Origin: Rhodocollybia butyracea
Lineage: Eukaryota; Basidiomycota; Agaricomycetes; Agaricales; Omphalotaceae
DNA length: 64,000 nt
Assembly (NCBI GenBank): GCA_015501585.1
Contig: JADNRY010000115.1
Location: 62,001-126,000, forward strand
Reading direction: 5' to 3'
In this document: one piece after another, positions 50,836 to 62,439 of the stretch
How positions within the stretch are numbered: position 1 is the first letter of the stretch
Layout of the letters: each line of letters opens with the position of its first letter
Made by a program: the position numbers and the translations under genes
Notes under the pieces: generated by a model
Told to the model about the DNA's origin: nothing
Seen by the model: only the letters and a program-made list of their open reading frames with translations
The model's database searches: none

Positions 50836-51170
50836 GAAGAAACTAACAACCAACTTGTAGTTAAGTAGAGACGCGTCATGCTACTAGTCCTGAGGATGTT
50901 CTATGGAGCTCACTTCCTAAATGATACAAATCAAGGGAAAGATCCTCTGAGGTGAAGAAACCACAACCAATCTCAAACACTGAGGTGGTAAGTAACTTCA
51001 TGAAGTTTATTACTTTCTAAAGATAACCAAGTCAGGAGGCATCACGGTACTAGTCCCAAGGGGACGTTCTATGGACCACTGGTCTTAGCAGTCAAGTCAA
51101 GGGCAAGAAACTTCAAGGTGAAGGAACACAACCAATCTTGTACAGGGGAGGTGGCAAGTAACTTATTGAA
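50836..51170. repeat. Degenerate tandem repeat, units of about 115-165 bp
   Basis: GGTGAAG(A/G)AAC, CACAACCAATCT, CATGCTACTAGTCC / CACGGTACTAGTCC, GACGTTCTATGGA / GATGTTCTATGGA recur in order at about 50836, 50951 and 51117. Upstream of a retrotransposon-like leader. Confidence 0.6.
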
Positions 51171-52190
51171 TAAATATGTCTGGCTTATATACTGAGGAGA
51201 GAGAGTTTAAGATGAAAAATAGATGAAACAGATATGGAAAGAGACGGAAAGAGAGTGGAACAGAGGAATCTGGCCCGGAAAGGAAACTCCAGCCTATATA
51301 GGGTACACATGATAAAGAAATAGTCCATTCTTGGGTATATATCAGAGATAAAATATGATTTTGTGAGGATTAACATAGTTTTAGAGTGTTTTGATCCGAA
51401 CAAGGTTTCTCCAAATACTCCACAATTCTGGAGTACCTTAACGCTTTGTGACCACTCACTGCCCAGTTTCCCTTGGGTGAGTTTCATTCTACTCCCCGGA
51501 TAGTTCTGTCCATCCTGAGTGTAATTAACATTCTCTCAAGAAGTCCTGGTGTCTAGCTTCCTAACAATACCACTTATGATAGTCTCGCGCAGCTGCGCTG
51601 AGTACCTACAAGTGATTCCTGATAGTTGGCTTTAATGGACAAGCCTTCCCGTGTATGATTTCTAAGATCAAATGTTGTGATTAGCCAAGGCTATCCCGGT
51701 GTGTAGCTTTCCATGGAATCACTAAGCATGTTTCCACTGCTTTCACAGATATGACTGGTGCTGCAAGTAGACTTCTACAGTTTCCTTGGGATTATTCTGG
51801 TCCAATGTTACAGACTGTAAAGTCCTCATCTTAACATAGCTCGTTGGGGGTCTTAGTGCAAGGGATTCCTTCCCTTGAGTAACACGTTGGCTTAGTACTT
51901 ATCCCGCCTCGAGATGTCCTGTAGTTTAGAGAGTATATACTCTTAGGTATAACTAGATTGACAATCTAGCGTTAACATCTCTGGGCAGCCCAGGTATCCT
52001 TGCTAGCTTGGCTCTAGGCTACGCTTGTGGGCATACCTTCATGGCTCGCTGAGTATTATTGTTAAGTTCTTTGCCTCGGCAACAGCTATCACACTTGGGC
52101 TCCATATAACTCTCTTATTGCATTGTATAACATGTACAAAATGTCAAAATGTACGGTTACACGCCTTAGGCTGATTTTAGGCCTAATAGC
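51171..52190. other. Non-coding stretch, LTR-like
   Basis: No gene. CTTATATACTG (51184) and CCTATATAGGG (51292) are promoter-like words, compatible with retrotransposon remnants. Confidence 0.3.
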
Positions 52191-52194
52191 GCAT

Positions 52195-52500
52195 GAGCAT
52201 GGGAGCCCATGTGTAAATGCACCTGTAAATCGAAAAAATACCGCAAAAATACAGGAGAAATGCCGGAAAAATCACAAAGAAATGCTGAAAGAGTCCGAGG
52301 GTGTGGATACAGTATGGGGGGATCAGTGCACCAGCAGGAGCGTGGGAAACCATGTGTAAATGGACCTGTAAATCAAAAAATCATGGAAAAAGCACGGAAA
52401 AATGCTGAAAAAGTCTGAGTGTGTAGATAAAGTATGGGGGCACTGGTGCACCAGCAAGAGCGTGGGAATAGATGTGTAAATGCTGCTGTAAATCGAAAAA
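52195..52500. repeat. Tandem repeat, about 120-145-bp period, three units
   Basis: AGCRTGGGARNNNATGTGTAAATG followed by CTGTAAATC and AAAAAAT-type tracts begins at about 52195, 52339 and 52461; each unit continues with GAAAAA and GCTGAAARAGTC. A-rich, no ORF of note. Confidence 0.7.
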
Positions 52501-52987
52501 ATGCCGCAAAAATGGTCAAAAACTCGGAAAAAAGGGATATACCATAGAGGTATCTATCGACAGCATTTGGTATGTTTTGGCATCACCTGACTGCAATAAT
52601 CCCCAAAAATGCGAAAACAATGCACAAAAAATGCGAAATATAGCCTGTAAAAGGCTCAAAAAGGGATGTATACTGCTACCCAATTGTGGACAATGTATGC
52701 TAGGCATATGCAATTCCATTCCAGATGATTTGGGTTCATTACAGGTGCATATATTCCTAATCCTCAAAAACATGCCATAAAAATGCACCATTAAACCAGA
52801 TGTGGGAATTGGCATGCAGGATATGAATAAAAATTGGTGGAAAGCTTTATCGTGGATTGAAGATCCCACCATTAAATCCCCACAGTAAGTATAGCAATGT
52901 GTGGTCCATGAATCCCACCACAATTTCGAAGAAGTTGAGCTTGGGAGGGATCTGGAGGCCCCAGTTGTTGCACTTAGGGCCTGGTAT
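52501..52987. other. Non-coding stretch between repeats
   Basis: A/T-rich, no recognised feature. Confidence 0.3.
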
Positions 52988-53842
52988 TTCGGCAGTGATA
53001 CCTCCCATTGTAGTCCTAAATATGCCAGTGCTCACTCCTTGAACATTCCAACATTTATTTTTGACCTTACCTACATAAATTCGAAAAACTGACTTTGGGA
53101 GGGACTTGGATGATTTAGTGGATGAGCTCAGGTGATCAATTTGGTCAGTAGCACCTCCTATGAGACTCTAACATGTTCGAATACTTTCCCTAGTGTATTC
53201 TCACATGTACCTATTGATCTTTACATGTTTTCCCTTAAAATTCGCTTTTTTGGGGATTATACATGGAATTTTGAGACAATAAGAGTGGTGGGGCCTGGGG
53301 GACTCATACTGCACATATGGATTTGACGAGATGATATTCACTTGAAACAAATCTCAGTGTCCTTTATATGACACCTAGAGCAAGTGTATTATGTATGTAT
53401 TCTCCCCCAAAAATGTGATTTTTGAGCAATGAAACATGCATAGAGCATGGTATGCCTCTCAGATCATGCTGAGACCTTAGAAATCATATTTTCGGATTGC
53501 ATAGAGGCCATCCAAGTCAAAAGACGCAGATATATACATATGCATGCCAAGGTCTGAACTTAAGGTCACATATCCATATGAGCACCTACCAAAATATTGT
53601 GTCTTGGGGATACCCATGGATGGATGCAAAGTTTGAATACACCAGGGAATATGTGAGAGTCTCATAGGAGGTACTACTGACCAAATTTGATCACCTGAGC
53701 TCATCCACTGAATCATCCAAGTCCCTCCCAAGGTCAATTTTTTCGAATTTATGTAGGTATTATAAGGTCAAAAATAAGTGTTGGAATGTTCAAGGAGTGA
53801 ATGTTGGCATATATAGGACTACAATAGGAGGTATCACTGCCG
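52988..53842. repeat. Long inverted repeat, arms of about 185 bp, loop of about 480 bp
   Basis: Left arm 52988-53172 and right arm 53654-53842 are inverted copies (about 85% by eye): TTCGGCAGTGATACCTCC, CATTCCAACA, TTGGATGATT, GATGAGCTCAGGTGATCA. Could be a foldback element; TSD not resolved. Confidence 0.75.
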
Positions 53843-53854
53843 AAAGTGTAAAAA

Positions 53855-53920
53855 ATGGGCCTGAATTTATCCGTTCCAACAATTATCGGAAATTGCTGGA
53901 ACAGATAAATTCAGGCCCAT
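53855..53920. repeat. 66-bp palindrome (hairpin)
   Basis: ATGGGCCTGAATTTATCCG pairs with the reverse-complement end of the same block, giving 25 or more paired bases around a loop ATTATCGGAAATT. Lies at the border of the long inverted repeat. A half-copy (GGCCTGAGTTTATCTGTTCC) occurs near 62006. Confidence 0.8.
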
Positions 53921-53924
53921 CCAG

Positions 53925-54115
53925 GTACTGCAACTCTTCAACCACCTGTAACTGTCCAACCACTTTGAGATTTTAATTTCGACTTCCAACCTCGAATGCG
54001 ACTTCATAGAAAATTACAAGATTCCAAGGTACCTGAGCGTTATTTTTGGTCCTTGCTTCTTGATGTATCACCAATGTATCACAGTAAGAGTCTGTCAAGA
54101 ACTTGTTTCAAAACA
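53925..54115. repeat. Dispersed repeat shared with 62045-62230
   Basis: CAACTCTTCAAC, ACTTGTAACT / ACCTGTAACT, TTTGAGATTTTAATTTC, CCAACCTC, AATGCGACTTCAT and CACCAATG-like blocks occur in both places in the same order; the preceding GGCCTGARTTTATC is shared too. Confidence 0.6.
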
Positions 54116-54511
54116 CAAAAGAGATTTATTCTTCGCTGCTTTTCAACTTAGCGCCCTTCAATGTGATAGGAAAAGAGAATGCCTAATGGTATCAGTGGCA
54201 TTTATGCATATATGCACAATGCAATGTCCTCCTGAAGATAGGAACCCGCTCCCTCCTGCTCATCATGCGTTCACGAGATACTGTCCTTCTAAATAGTAAA
54301 CGGTGAGGTTGAGTGTGAGCAACTGACCTGTTCAAAGCCTTCTGACATATTGTACAAAATAAGTGAGCCAGGCTCATCTCCTCGAAATTGGATGAATATC
54401 ATTGAAACAACTATTTATATTCTTTCAGTCCTTAAAAACCCAAGTTTTCCACCCATCCATCCAGCCCCTCATTTGCTACTGAGACCACATTCGATTCTTA
54501 TATCTTACACG

Positions 54512-55281
54512 ATGATCAATATCCTCACCAATCTCACCGCCATTGCAGCAGCAGCCACTCCCGTCTTCATCACAAATGGGATTCAAGTGATCGACACTGC
54601 TAGCGCAGAGTGTGAACCATCGCAGCCCATGCAGATTTTCATGCAAGGCAACCCAGCTGCTCAACTGGTAGGTTGTGGCTAATTGATTAGATGGTCTGGC
54701 ATCTGCTACATGATGATTGTTTCAACAGTATAATCTTGTCCTAGCGAACCCCGCCAATGGTTTGATGGAATTTCAAGTGAGCCCAGTCCATTTTTAATTA
54801 ATCTGTATATATGACGCTCAATGGTATCTCAGATTCAGAGCAACAATTGCGCAGGATTCTCACTCAGCTACCCCGGCGAAACAACTGGCGCGGGACCTCT
54901 TCGGGCCCAGGCAGTCATTCAGCTGGACTCTCAAGTATTTTTCACAATCAGTCCAGCTGTCCCTGGAGAGACTGGTTCCCCATTCAAGTGAGTGGTTCAC
55001 AGGTTATTAGATTATTGCTTGCTCCCCCATCACTCACTGTTGGCATGGTCATAGCATCATCTACCAAAGCACTTTGGAACCTTTATATTTGACAGGATGG
55101 AGCCCTAATCTTACCTTCAGCAATACTGGCCCTGTATGTGTTCTTCCCAAGTTTCATTTCAACCTAGCCCTGACTAGATATTCTTAATTAGCTGACCTTT
55201 GAGCGTGAAAACGCTGGTGATTTGCGCCAGCAGTGGCAGTTTGTTTGTATGCTCTTCTGTTTATATCTAGCAACATCTTAG
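54512..55281 (+). CDS. Small gene of unknown function, possibly secreted
   Basis: Likely exons: 54512-54667, 54729-54776, 54833-54987, 55103-55133 and 55192-55281 (480 nt, 159 residues, phases consistent). The first 20 residues are hydrophobic and Ala-rich (MINILTNLTAIAAAATPVF), which could be a signal peptide or membrane segment. The rest is Ala/Pro/Gly/Gln-rich with CAGFSLSYPGETTGAG and TISPAVPGETGSPF, then LTFERENAGDLRQQWQF. The acceptor of exon 4 is weak (ends ...GATGGAG), so that exon is the least certain. I do not recognise the family. Confidence 0.55.
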
Positions 55282-55639
55282 GGCTGAAGCTCCTTGGCAT
55301 AGCAAACTGAGATGCACATCATGTACTGCCAAGAACTGGTCAAGACCGCCCTACTATTTCACAAGTTTCAGATATTATCATATTACCCTGAAAAGGAATT
55401 GGGAGTTGAAAGGTTTTACTATATACTTTTATACTCATAAAAAAATGTTCTTTGCTCAGATTTGGAGTCCTTGATTCGTGACTTCTGCCATACATTTTTC
55501 ACACATGAGTGAGCGGTTAGGCAAAGGTCCGCTACGATATTGCAGGCTGAGATCAATCTGATGCAGGAGTAGTCGTTGAGCACTTCAGTCACCCATACTC
55601 TCAGGTGTCACAGGCAATATAGTACCAGGTTACAGAGAT
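55282..55639. other. Downstream region, no gene
   Basis: Nothing recognised before the palindromic MITE. Confidence 0.35.
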
Positions 55640-56001
55640 CATCAGGAAAAGCCGTTTTTGCCTAGGTGGCCCCAGAGTGGTGTAAAGCAAACTAGGGGAC
55701 CTATGAATCCTATGGCATCCTAGGAATTTGGGCTCATCCCTTGCCAGTCAAGGCTCTTGAGGATTCCCTAGGGTATCCTAGGCAAGCCTAGGTTTGCCCA
55801 GGTTTGCCCAGGTGTTCCCCAGGTGTTCCCCAGGAGCACCTGGGCAAACCTGAGCAAACCTAGGCTTGCCTAGGGAATCCTCAAGAGCCTTGACTGGCAA
55901 GGGATGAGCCCAAACTCCTAGGATGCCATAGGATTCATAGGTCACCTAGTTTGCTTTAGGCCACTCTGGGGTCACCTAGGCAAAAACGGCTTTTCCTGAT
56001 G
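55640..56001. mobile_element. Palindromic MITE, copy 3 (362 bp)
   Basis: Same ends and arms as 23071-23443. The asymmetric centre (GTTCCCCAGG repeats) is in the opposite orientation to copy 1, showing that the two are inserted in opposite directions. Flanked by AT on both sides. Confidence 0.9.
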
Positions 56002-56009
56002 ATGGAGAG

Positions 56010-57870
56010 TATCATCAAGAAAAGCAGGGCAGTTTCGTACACGGTGGAACAGAGTCAGCTTGGCCCTTTGACATATCCAAGTGAGCGTTGAGAGTAGTAG
56101 TTTTGAATCTGAGGAATAGACAACCGGGAGACGCAGTAAGCAGATGCATAAAGGTTCATAAGGTTCGGGAATGGAAGTCTCACTAAACGAAATGTAATCT
56201 TAAGCGAGAGAGGAGGAGCCGTAGTGGTGCTGACTTTTCATTGACAAGAAGCATCCGAAGCATCCAGTACAGTTCAGTTGTCTCGAGAGACCCTTGATTC
56301 ACCCGTAAAAATCGCCGATCATGTAGAATTCCATTCTGCCGCCTGCGGCAGCGAGGCTCAGGTCGGTATACGTATCCAGCTCCAAGTCGTCTGCATAATA
56401 TTAGGAAGCACCAGCATGGACCGGAAGCCAGCAGAGCCTTACCAGCGAGCTTCCTGGTTTTCCAGTATTGCCCCCAACATCCGATGGGCCCAATTTACCC
56501 AATGAGGAGCGACTCTCCATGTTGTTGGAACCGTGCGGACGAGTACCTCCAAAAAACAAGCACATAATATAATCAATGTGGTTTATTAAGAAGATGTAGT
56601 CTGTAACAATATCGCACAAACGAGTTTTGAATGTAGTGAAACACAGTAGGTCGCCATAATTGGAGCTCGGAGTCGTACTGACGCATTTCAACGGGAAAGG
56701 TGACATCTACTTGGTCAGAATAGAATGCATTGACCAAGGCAGGAACGACCGTAGGAAGACGGGCTTGTTGGCTCTTCATACCCTGTAGCGGTGGCGATCA
56801 ATATAGGGACTCTGCAAGCTTTTAAATTCGAAATTACAGCCGAAAAAAGTTAATAGCAAGGGAATAGGCGAAATAAGTCCTCACCGAGTCGAATGATTGC
56901 CATAGAGGGCCCAAAATGAGACGAGTCTATGATGAACTTGAGTTAGCGAGCTGCTTTCCGTTAGCGGTTGCGGAACTCAGTCTCTTTGACGCCGTTTGAC
57001 AGAGCAGCTATTTAGCTAGAATAGTACGGGATTGTAAGCCTCCGACAAGGAATTTCGACTGGTCGATCTGTTCTTGGAATCATTGAGAGGTTGGTATGAA
57101 AAGTATAGATCTGTATTTCAGGTAAGACTTTTGGCGTCGCTTGGTACAAGTTGTTCAGCGGAAGGATTAGATATATGTAGTGTGTATACGCACAGCGATT
57201 TTTCCCTTAAATTCCGTCTATCCAGACTCTAGGCTTCATCTTTTATAGTACACTGCGAAGAAAGAAACATATGAAAGAAAAAGCGGAGTTCTTTCGAACT
57301 TGGACTTCTGTGAAAGTTAAGTATGATTCTCTTGGGGATTCAAATCATGTCCATTACTAGTTAATTGAACAGCTGCTTGGGCGCATGATGCGGGTCCTGT
57401 GTTTGATCCTGAAGGAAGAGGTGGTTATGACCATCGTGTATTGTCAATACAAAGAAAAGCACAACGAGCTCCTAAACTAAAGGACAAAGTAATAGCAAGG
57501 ATATCCGGGATCGGCAAAACTGGTATTTTCTACTTCTGAGCGCGACAGGGATAGGACAAGAGTGGAAGACAAGTTCGCGTAGCAACAGCGGCGAAAATCA
57601 GGGCGCTACTATTGAGCGCTCAAACGTGTACATGTGACTTGTTTGTACGCGCTTTGCAAGCTGGAAAGGACTCTCCAACTCGACGTCCATCCACCACAAA
57701 ACTCGATGGTTCAATAGTCTAATACATGCCCGAATCTGACAACTGACATCGCCGCCGTGGATGATCGATGACGCGATGACGCGTCGACGTAACCCGTTCA
57801 CCTACTTAGCAGCTTTCGAAGGTTCTTCAACTCTGGGGTCGATTATTTCCATATTAGGGAAGAAGAGGAA
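56010..57870. repeat. Duplicated segment, copy B (partner at 40190-41460)
   Basis: Homologous blocks as described for copy A, in the same order and orientation, followed as there by a PP1 pseudogene. It carries a minus-strand ORF at 56779-56573 starting MKSQQARLPTVVP and containing FPVEMRQYDSELQLWRPT. Function not recognised. Confidence 0.65.
56573..56779 (-). pseudogene. Unrecognised small ORF in duplicated segment B
   Basis: 68 codons; nucleotides correspond to the ORF at 40771-40433 but frames differ in part. Possibly the first exon of an unknown gene; no domain recognised. Confidence 0.4.
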
Positions 57871-57939
57871 CCGAGAGTCGACTCTAGAACGGTTGGCATT
57901 GCATTTCCCTTCTTTATTCCGATTGATTCTGAATACCGG

Positions 57940-58670
57940 AAGCAACACGATGGATAACCGATAATCAAAGTGGCTCTAACCAGGCGATATCGATATCCAC
58001 GCGCACAGCCAATATCAGAACCTGTTGCGCCTTAGAAGCAAGCTATCTATTCGAATTCCTTTGTGACTGCAACAATCTCGAAACAAGCTGCCTTTTACTC
58101 ACCCACAATTGCAAGTAGCCAAATCACCCAGAAAACTTTTCCATCCTGCGCTGGAATCTCGAACACGCGAGTTTCAACGGATTCTACGATGAATGGCTGT
58201 GGCGGAGCGCTGCGCTGACTGGAATAATGGTAGCAATACGAAGAGTAATGGGGCGATGTTCCCGATACTGGTGCGTCTTTTTTGTCTACCGCATGACATT
58301 CGACTTCACTTCCCTTTAGATTTTCTCCTCTGCGATCTGTTATGGTCAAACCCTGGAAAACACATCCCAGGATTGTCAGAAAACGGTTGTGGAATATCGT
58401 TTGTCGTTTCACATTTCCTTCAAAAACCCGATATGATCAAGTTCATCAATGCATCGCCTTTCATCTAATCCGCTTCGGCCCTTGCTGAGGCTCCCCCTCC
58501 GCCTTGCCCGTCCAGGTCACTTTTTCTTTATTACTGCTGCTCCATCATATCATCTAGTACTTATCGACGTCTCGCACAAGTCCTGTCTAGCATTCACCAT
58601 TGTTCTATTCTTTATTTGTTATTTCAAATCCTTCTCGGAGATCTCTCACTCGTTACTGATGCTCGGATGA
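57940..58670 (+). pseudogene. PP1 catalytic subunit pseudogene, copy B, badly decayed
   Basis: Recognisable in order: AAAGTGGCTCTAA...GGCGATATC (around 57966), the AAACTTTTCCATCCTGCG region, GATTCTACGATGAATG, ATACGAAGAGTAATG, GATACTGGTGCGTC at the 5' splice site of the exon-4 intron, CTCCTCTGCGATCTG, and the ATTTCCTTCAAAAACC region. Only traces of the 5' half are seen and many frames are broken. The copied 3' flank (CGCACAAGTCCTGT) continues to 58600. Confidence 0.78.
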
Positions 58671-59014
58671 CAAACGCCGCCACTTTATGGGTACGTAGCC
58701 CGTAGGCCTTGATTGTAAGGAGCTGTAAGGGCGTACAAATTGTCTATTGTTGATTACAATCTGATTCCCCGTGGTAAATTCTCGCGCAAATGCAAACGGC
58801 TGTAACAAATGACAATATAGGGAAATAAATACTTTTACAGTTCGAAGTGCTAAGCCCATGTCCTAATCTGTATTCATCAATTGGGCAACGTCAAAATGTG
58901 GGAGGCCCATCCGTATCATACGAGTACGACTGCAGGTGATTCGCGAGGCTGTGATCTGTCCATGGAATACGACGGTCGACCGTTGGTGGAGCTGGCGTTG
59001 GAAATAGGAAAGCC
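58671..59014. other. Downstream flank of a small secreted-protein gene
   Basis: Probably 3' UTR and flank of the minus-strand gene at 59015-59825; nothing else recognised. Confidence 0.4.
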
Positions 59015-59825
59015 TTAATGCGCGAGACTTGGTGCTTGGGTTGATGCCATCATGAGAATAGGCCATACTAGCAGAGGATTGGCCTTCGCGGTATTCACCT
59101 TGTCCTTGTAATCCCTCACAGAATTCAAGAACGTGTCAATTTCCTCTTTGACTGTCGGATCTGCCCTAACAAAGTTTCGACCTCCATTGAAAGCCAGGAT
59201 CCCGAATTCGAATTCATCAGACGAGTGCATAGGGTAAAGAAGTTCGCCATAGGCGTGTCCTCCCGTCGTAGGACGAGCAGTGAATGCAAAGCAGTAAGGG
59301 TCGCAACGCTCCCCCTCAATAGCAACATAGATCACCGGCTCTTCCTTAGTAATGCCAACAGGAACATAGCTTCTCTCCCAATCAACACCAACGCTAAGGA
59401 GGTTATGCAGCGCGGCGTTCCGATTTATACCGTCGATTGCTTTCAAGGCCCGGTCAACTCGTTCTCTTGCTGATCTGGCTGCCGGGCGATACTGCTTTTT
59501 TTCCGCTTTCTTTGTGTCGGGCCTCAGTCTACCTTCGGAATTAAGGAAAGACGCTTTATACTAGAATCGTGGAAAAAGATAACTATGACAATGGGACTTG
59601 TAACAGGTCTCAGAAGAAAACACTCACAGGACTACGAGGCTTTCGAAGCTTAGTAGAAGGAGGTAGTGCAGGCGTAGTAGGAAGCTTCCCGTTAGCATGA
59701 GGCTTCAATTTGCGCTGCGCCGCAGACTTGTCAGGCTTTTGACGAGTGTTGACAGGTAGCGCACACCCAGTGCTGGTGAACAGGAGCATAGCAAGGAGAC
59801 ATAGACAGACAACCTTGGGCTGCAT
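59015..59825 (-). CDS. Small secreted protein of unknown function
   Basis: Two exons: 59825-59628 and 59560-59015 (744 nt, 247 residues), joined by a 67-nt GT-AG intron with phase kept. The N-terminus MQPKVVCLCLLAMLLFTSTG is a clear signal peptide; the upstream Met at 59846 would add seven residues and fits less well. A basic, Pro/Lys-rich stretch follows (residues 25-110), then a folded-looking domain (VDWERSYVPVGI, EEPVIYVAIEGERCDPYCF, GHAYGELLYPM, FNGGRNFVRADPTV). The domain holds one close Cys pair (CDPYC). I do not recognise the family. Likely extracellular or cell-wall associated. Confidence 0.75.
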
Positions 59826-60059
59826 GATGAGTATGAGAAAGAACAAATATGGGGCAAGTCGAATGGTGCACTGAACCAGCAGCTGCGGAGATATTTTTTT
59901 CCACTTTCTTCATTTATAATGATTTGCACCTCATTTCAAAATGATATGGAGCCGCATCTTTCGTGATGGGTAGTAGCGCGATTTTTGAGTATTGAAAGTT
60001 GAAACAGATCGAAACTCCGTGTTCTAACTTCTTAGCCTGAACATGTGCCGCTGGAACCG

Positions 60060-60620
60060 AGATCACTTATGCACGAGTATTACAGGGTTCTATGATGAAT
60101 GTATGCTGCGCAGCAGAGTTGGGACTGCCAGTCTGGGCTTGTAGTGGATGGAGCAAATAAGAGTCATGCGGCTGCGGCCTATAACCGATGTTGCGGATTC
60201 TGGTGCGTCTTTTTCTTTCTACCGCATGACATTCGACTTACCTTCTCTTCATATTTTTTTCTAGGTCCAAGGTCACTACTATTAAAATATACCTCTGCAA
60301 TTCGTTACGGTCAGACCCCAACAAAGACATCCGAAGATGGTAAGAGAACGACCGTGGAGTATCCTTTACCTTTGGCCTGGACGTTGTTTCACATTTCCTT
60401 CAAACAGCACGATATTGGCCAATAGTAAGTTGTCGAGTTGATCAGGCTGGCCTTTCGTTGACCCCGCTTTGGCCCCTTCTCCTCCGCCTTGCTCATCCAT
60501 CCAGCAGGTCCATTTTTCTCTATTATGGCTACTCCATCGTATCATCCAGTTCTTATCTCGCACAAGTCCTGTAACATTACTAGTTTTGCGCCTGGCTCGT
60601 CATCATTCTATCCCTTGTTC
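60060..60620 (+). pseudogene. PP1 catalytic subunit pseudogene, copy C, 3' half only
   Basis: Begins in the exon 3 region (CACGAGTATTACAGGGTTCTATGATGAATG) and continues through GGATTCTGGTGCGTC (intron donor), the intron with CTAG acceptor, ACGGTCAGACCC, GAACGACCGTGGAGTATCC, GACGTTGTTTCACATTTCCTTC. The copied 3' flank CTCGCACAAGTCCTGTAACATTAC follows. Many frameshifts. Confidence 0.78.
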
Positions 60621-60960
60621 GTAAAATCTTCTCCAATATCTCTCACTCGTCCTCCTATTTACTCTTGCGTGAATGACAAACACCATCAATTGTCTATTGT
60701 TGATTACAATCCATTTTAGTGGGTATGCAAGACTCTGATGTTCTTCTCTTGTCAAACATAGGAAACGGGCTTGTGCATTTCTGATATGGCTGTACTGCGA
60801 TGATACCTTGGGGAAATCTCTTGAAGAAGTGGAACAAGCACAACTCATTTCTATTCACTACGGCTGGCCTCTACACAGAAAGAAAAGAATATACAGTATT
60901 TCTGTACCTCCAATCTTGCTCTACCCTTGGAATGCTCGATGGGATTATTGATCTTAGGGT
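60621..60960. other. Non-coding stretch
   Basis: Shares TGTCTATTGTTGATTACAATC with 58740, so it is part of the same duplicated flank (58680-58760). No gene. Confidence 0.45.
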
Positions 60961-61293
60961 ATGTGTGCCGTATACGTATCTAACCTATTGTTCGGTTTAA
61001 AGAAAGGGGCAACAGGGAATATGGGCATGGGACTCAGAGATCAACTGTCAACATATTGTCCTTCTCTGACTCATACCATCCGTGCATGCTTTACGCATGC
61101 TTTACTCGGCGATAATCCACTGCAAAGTGAACTTTCCTGTCATATTGGCTTTATGGGTAGACTTTTCTGTCGAGTTTGTCGTGTATCCGGAAAGGTAGAA
61201 GCAGACGATGACAGCTATGATAGACCATGTAATGAAGCTGGTGGCTATTCTTCTGATGCCTCTGTCCAGTCTCAATTAAAGGTAAAAAGGTAA
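60961..61293 (+). pseudogene. Transposase fragment (Plavaka-like, tentative)
   Basis: The open frame contains THALLGDNPLQSELSCHIGF and CRVCRVSG, a combination I recall from Plavaka-type (CACTA-related) transposases of mushrooms, where a conserved LGDNPMQSE...HIG...C..C segment occurs. Only about 90 residues are present; both ends are cut off. Confidence 0.5.
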
Positions 61294-62044
61294 AAAGCAC
61301 GCGCCGGAGTCCGGAGTCGATGATCACCAGAATTTGAGATTTGATGCGCGAAAGTTCCTCGCACTTGGCCTGATACATTGAAGCACCTCGTGAGGTGGCG
61401 TGGAATTAATTCAAACGTATGAAGACGGCAAGTACTTGGCAAGTACAACTATCAAGCCATTTACATCGAGAAAGTCCGAGCCACGAAGAAGAACTATACA
61501 AAGGCCTAGAAGGAACATGAGACCATCTGCCTGCAGCAGTCTTCGCGCAAAACACAACCAGCCCTGTATAAAGGTCCAATATATATTGTGCTTGTTTAAT
61601 AATTAATAGCTCTAACAACTTTCAGGCCTAAATCCTCATCAATCAATGAGAAAGTTTTCAATAATTATTGCTGGAGCCGTGCAGCAGGGAGGTGGACAGC
61701 GATTGATGGTACCGGAGACGTAGTTCCGATATCTTGGACTTGGCAATGGATTGTGGGATGCTATCACGCTGGTTTTCAGCAAGTATTAGTAGTAGCTTAC
61801 ATGAGTTAAGTATATGCCATCTGGACTCTTCGCTTTAAGATATTAATTGTTCGCGGTGTACGGAAAGTCCCAGATCCAGGCGAGGGGAACTGGCAGGTGG
61901 GGCCCATCTCACCCCCATCTCACCCCCAAGTCATACCCGGATCTTATCAGTATCTTACCAAGCTTACACTTATTGATTGGTGCGATGTTGAGGTGTCAAA
62001 AAAATAGGCCTGAGTTTATCTGTTCCAGTCAACTCCAGCCTGAC
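61294..62044. other. Non-coding stretch
   Basis: Short frames only. Tandem CTCACCCCCAT words near 61906-61928. Nothing recognised. Confidence 0.35.
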
Positions 62045-62230
62045 AAGCAGCCAGGTCCTTCAACTCTTCAACTACTTGTAACTCTCTAGCCGCTTTGAGA
62101 TTTTAATTTCAATATCCAACCTCAAATGCGACTTCATTGGACATTACACGATCCCCAAGGCACCCGAGAAATTTTTTTGGTCTTTCATCTGGTCTTGCAT
62201 TCTTGATGCATCACAATGGGAGTCTGCCAA
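62045..62230. repeat. Dispersed repeat, second copy (partner 53925-54115)
   Basis: Matches the partner through TTTGAGATTTTAATTTC and AATGCGACTTCATTGGACATTAC. Confidence 0.6.
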
Positions 62231-62439
62231 GAATGTTCTTTGCAGTGCCTAGTATGAGGTGTATTGACGTAGGAGATAGGCAGAATACATCATTTTCTCA
62301 TGCTCAACTCATGCTCACCATGTCGTTCGCATCGTTTGTGCTAGCTCGGATTCAGCTCTCGAGGCTCACATAATCCTTGCGTTTTCATGTTCTCTTTATC
62401 TATCCTCTTTGTTTCAATTGATCATGGTGGAAAAATTAA

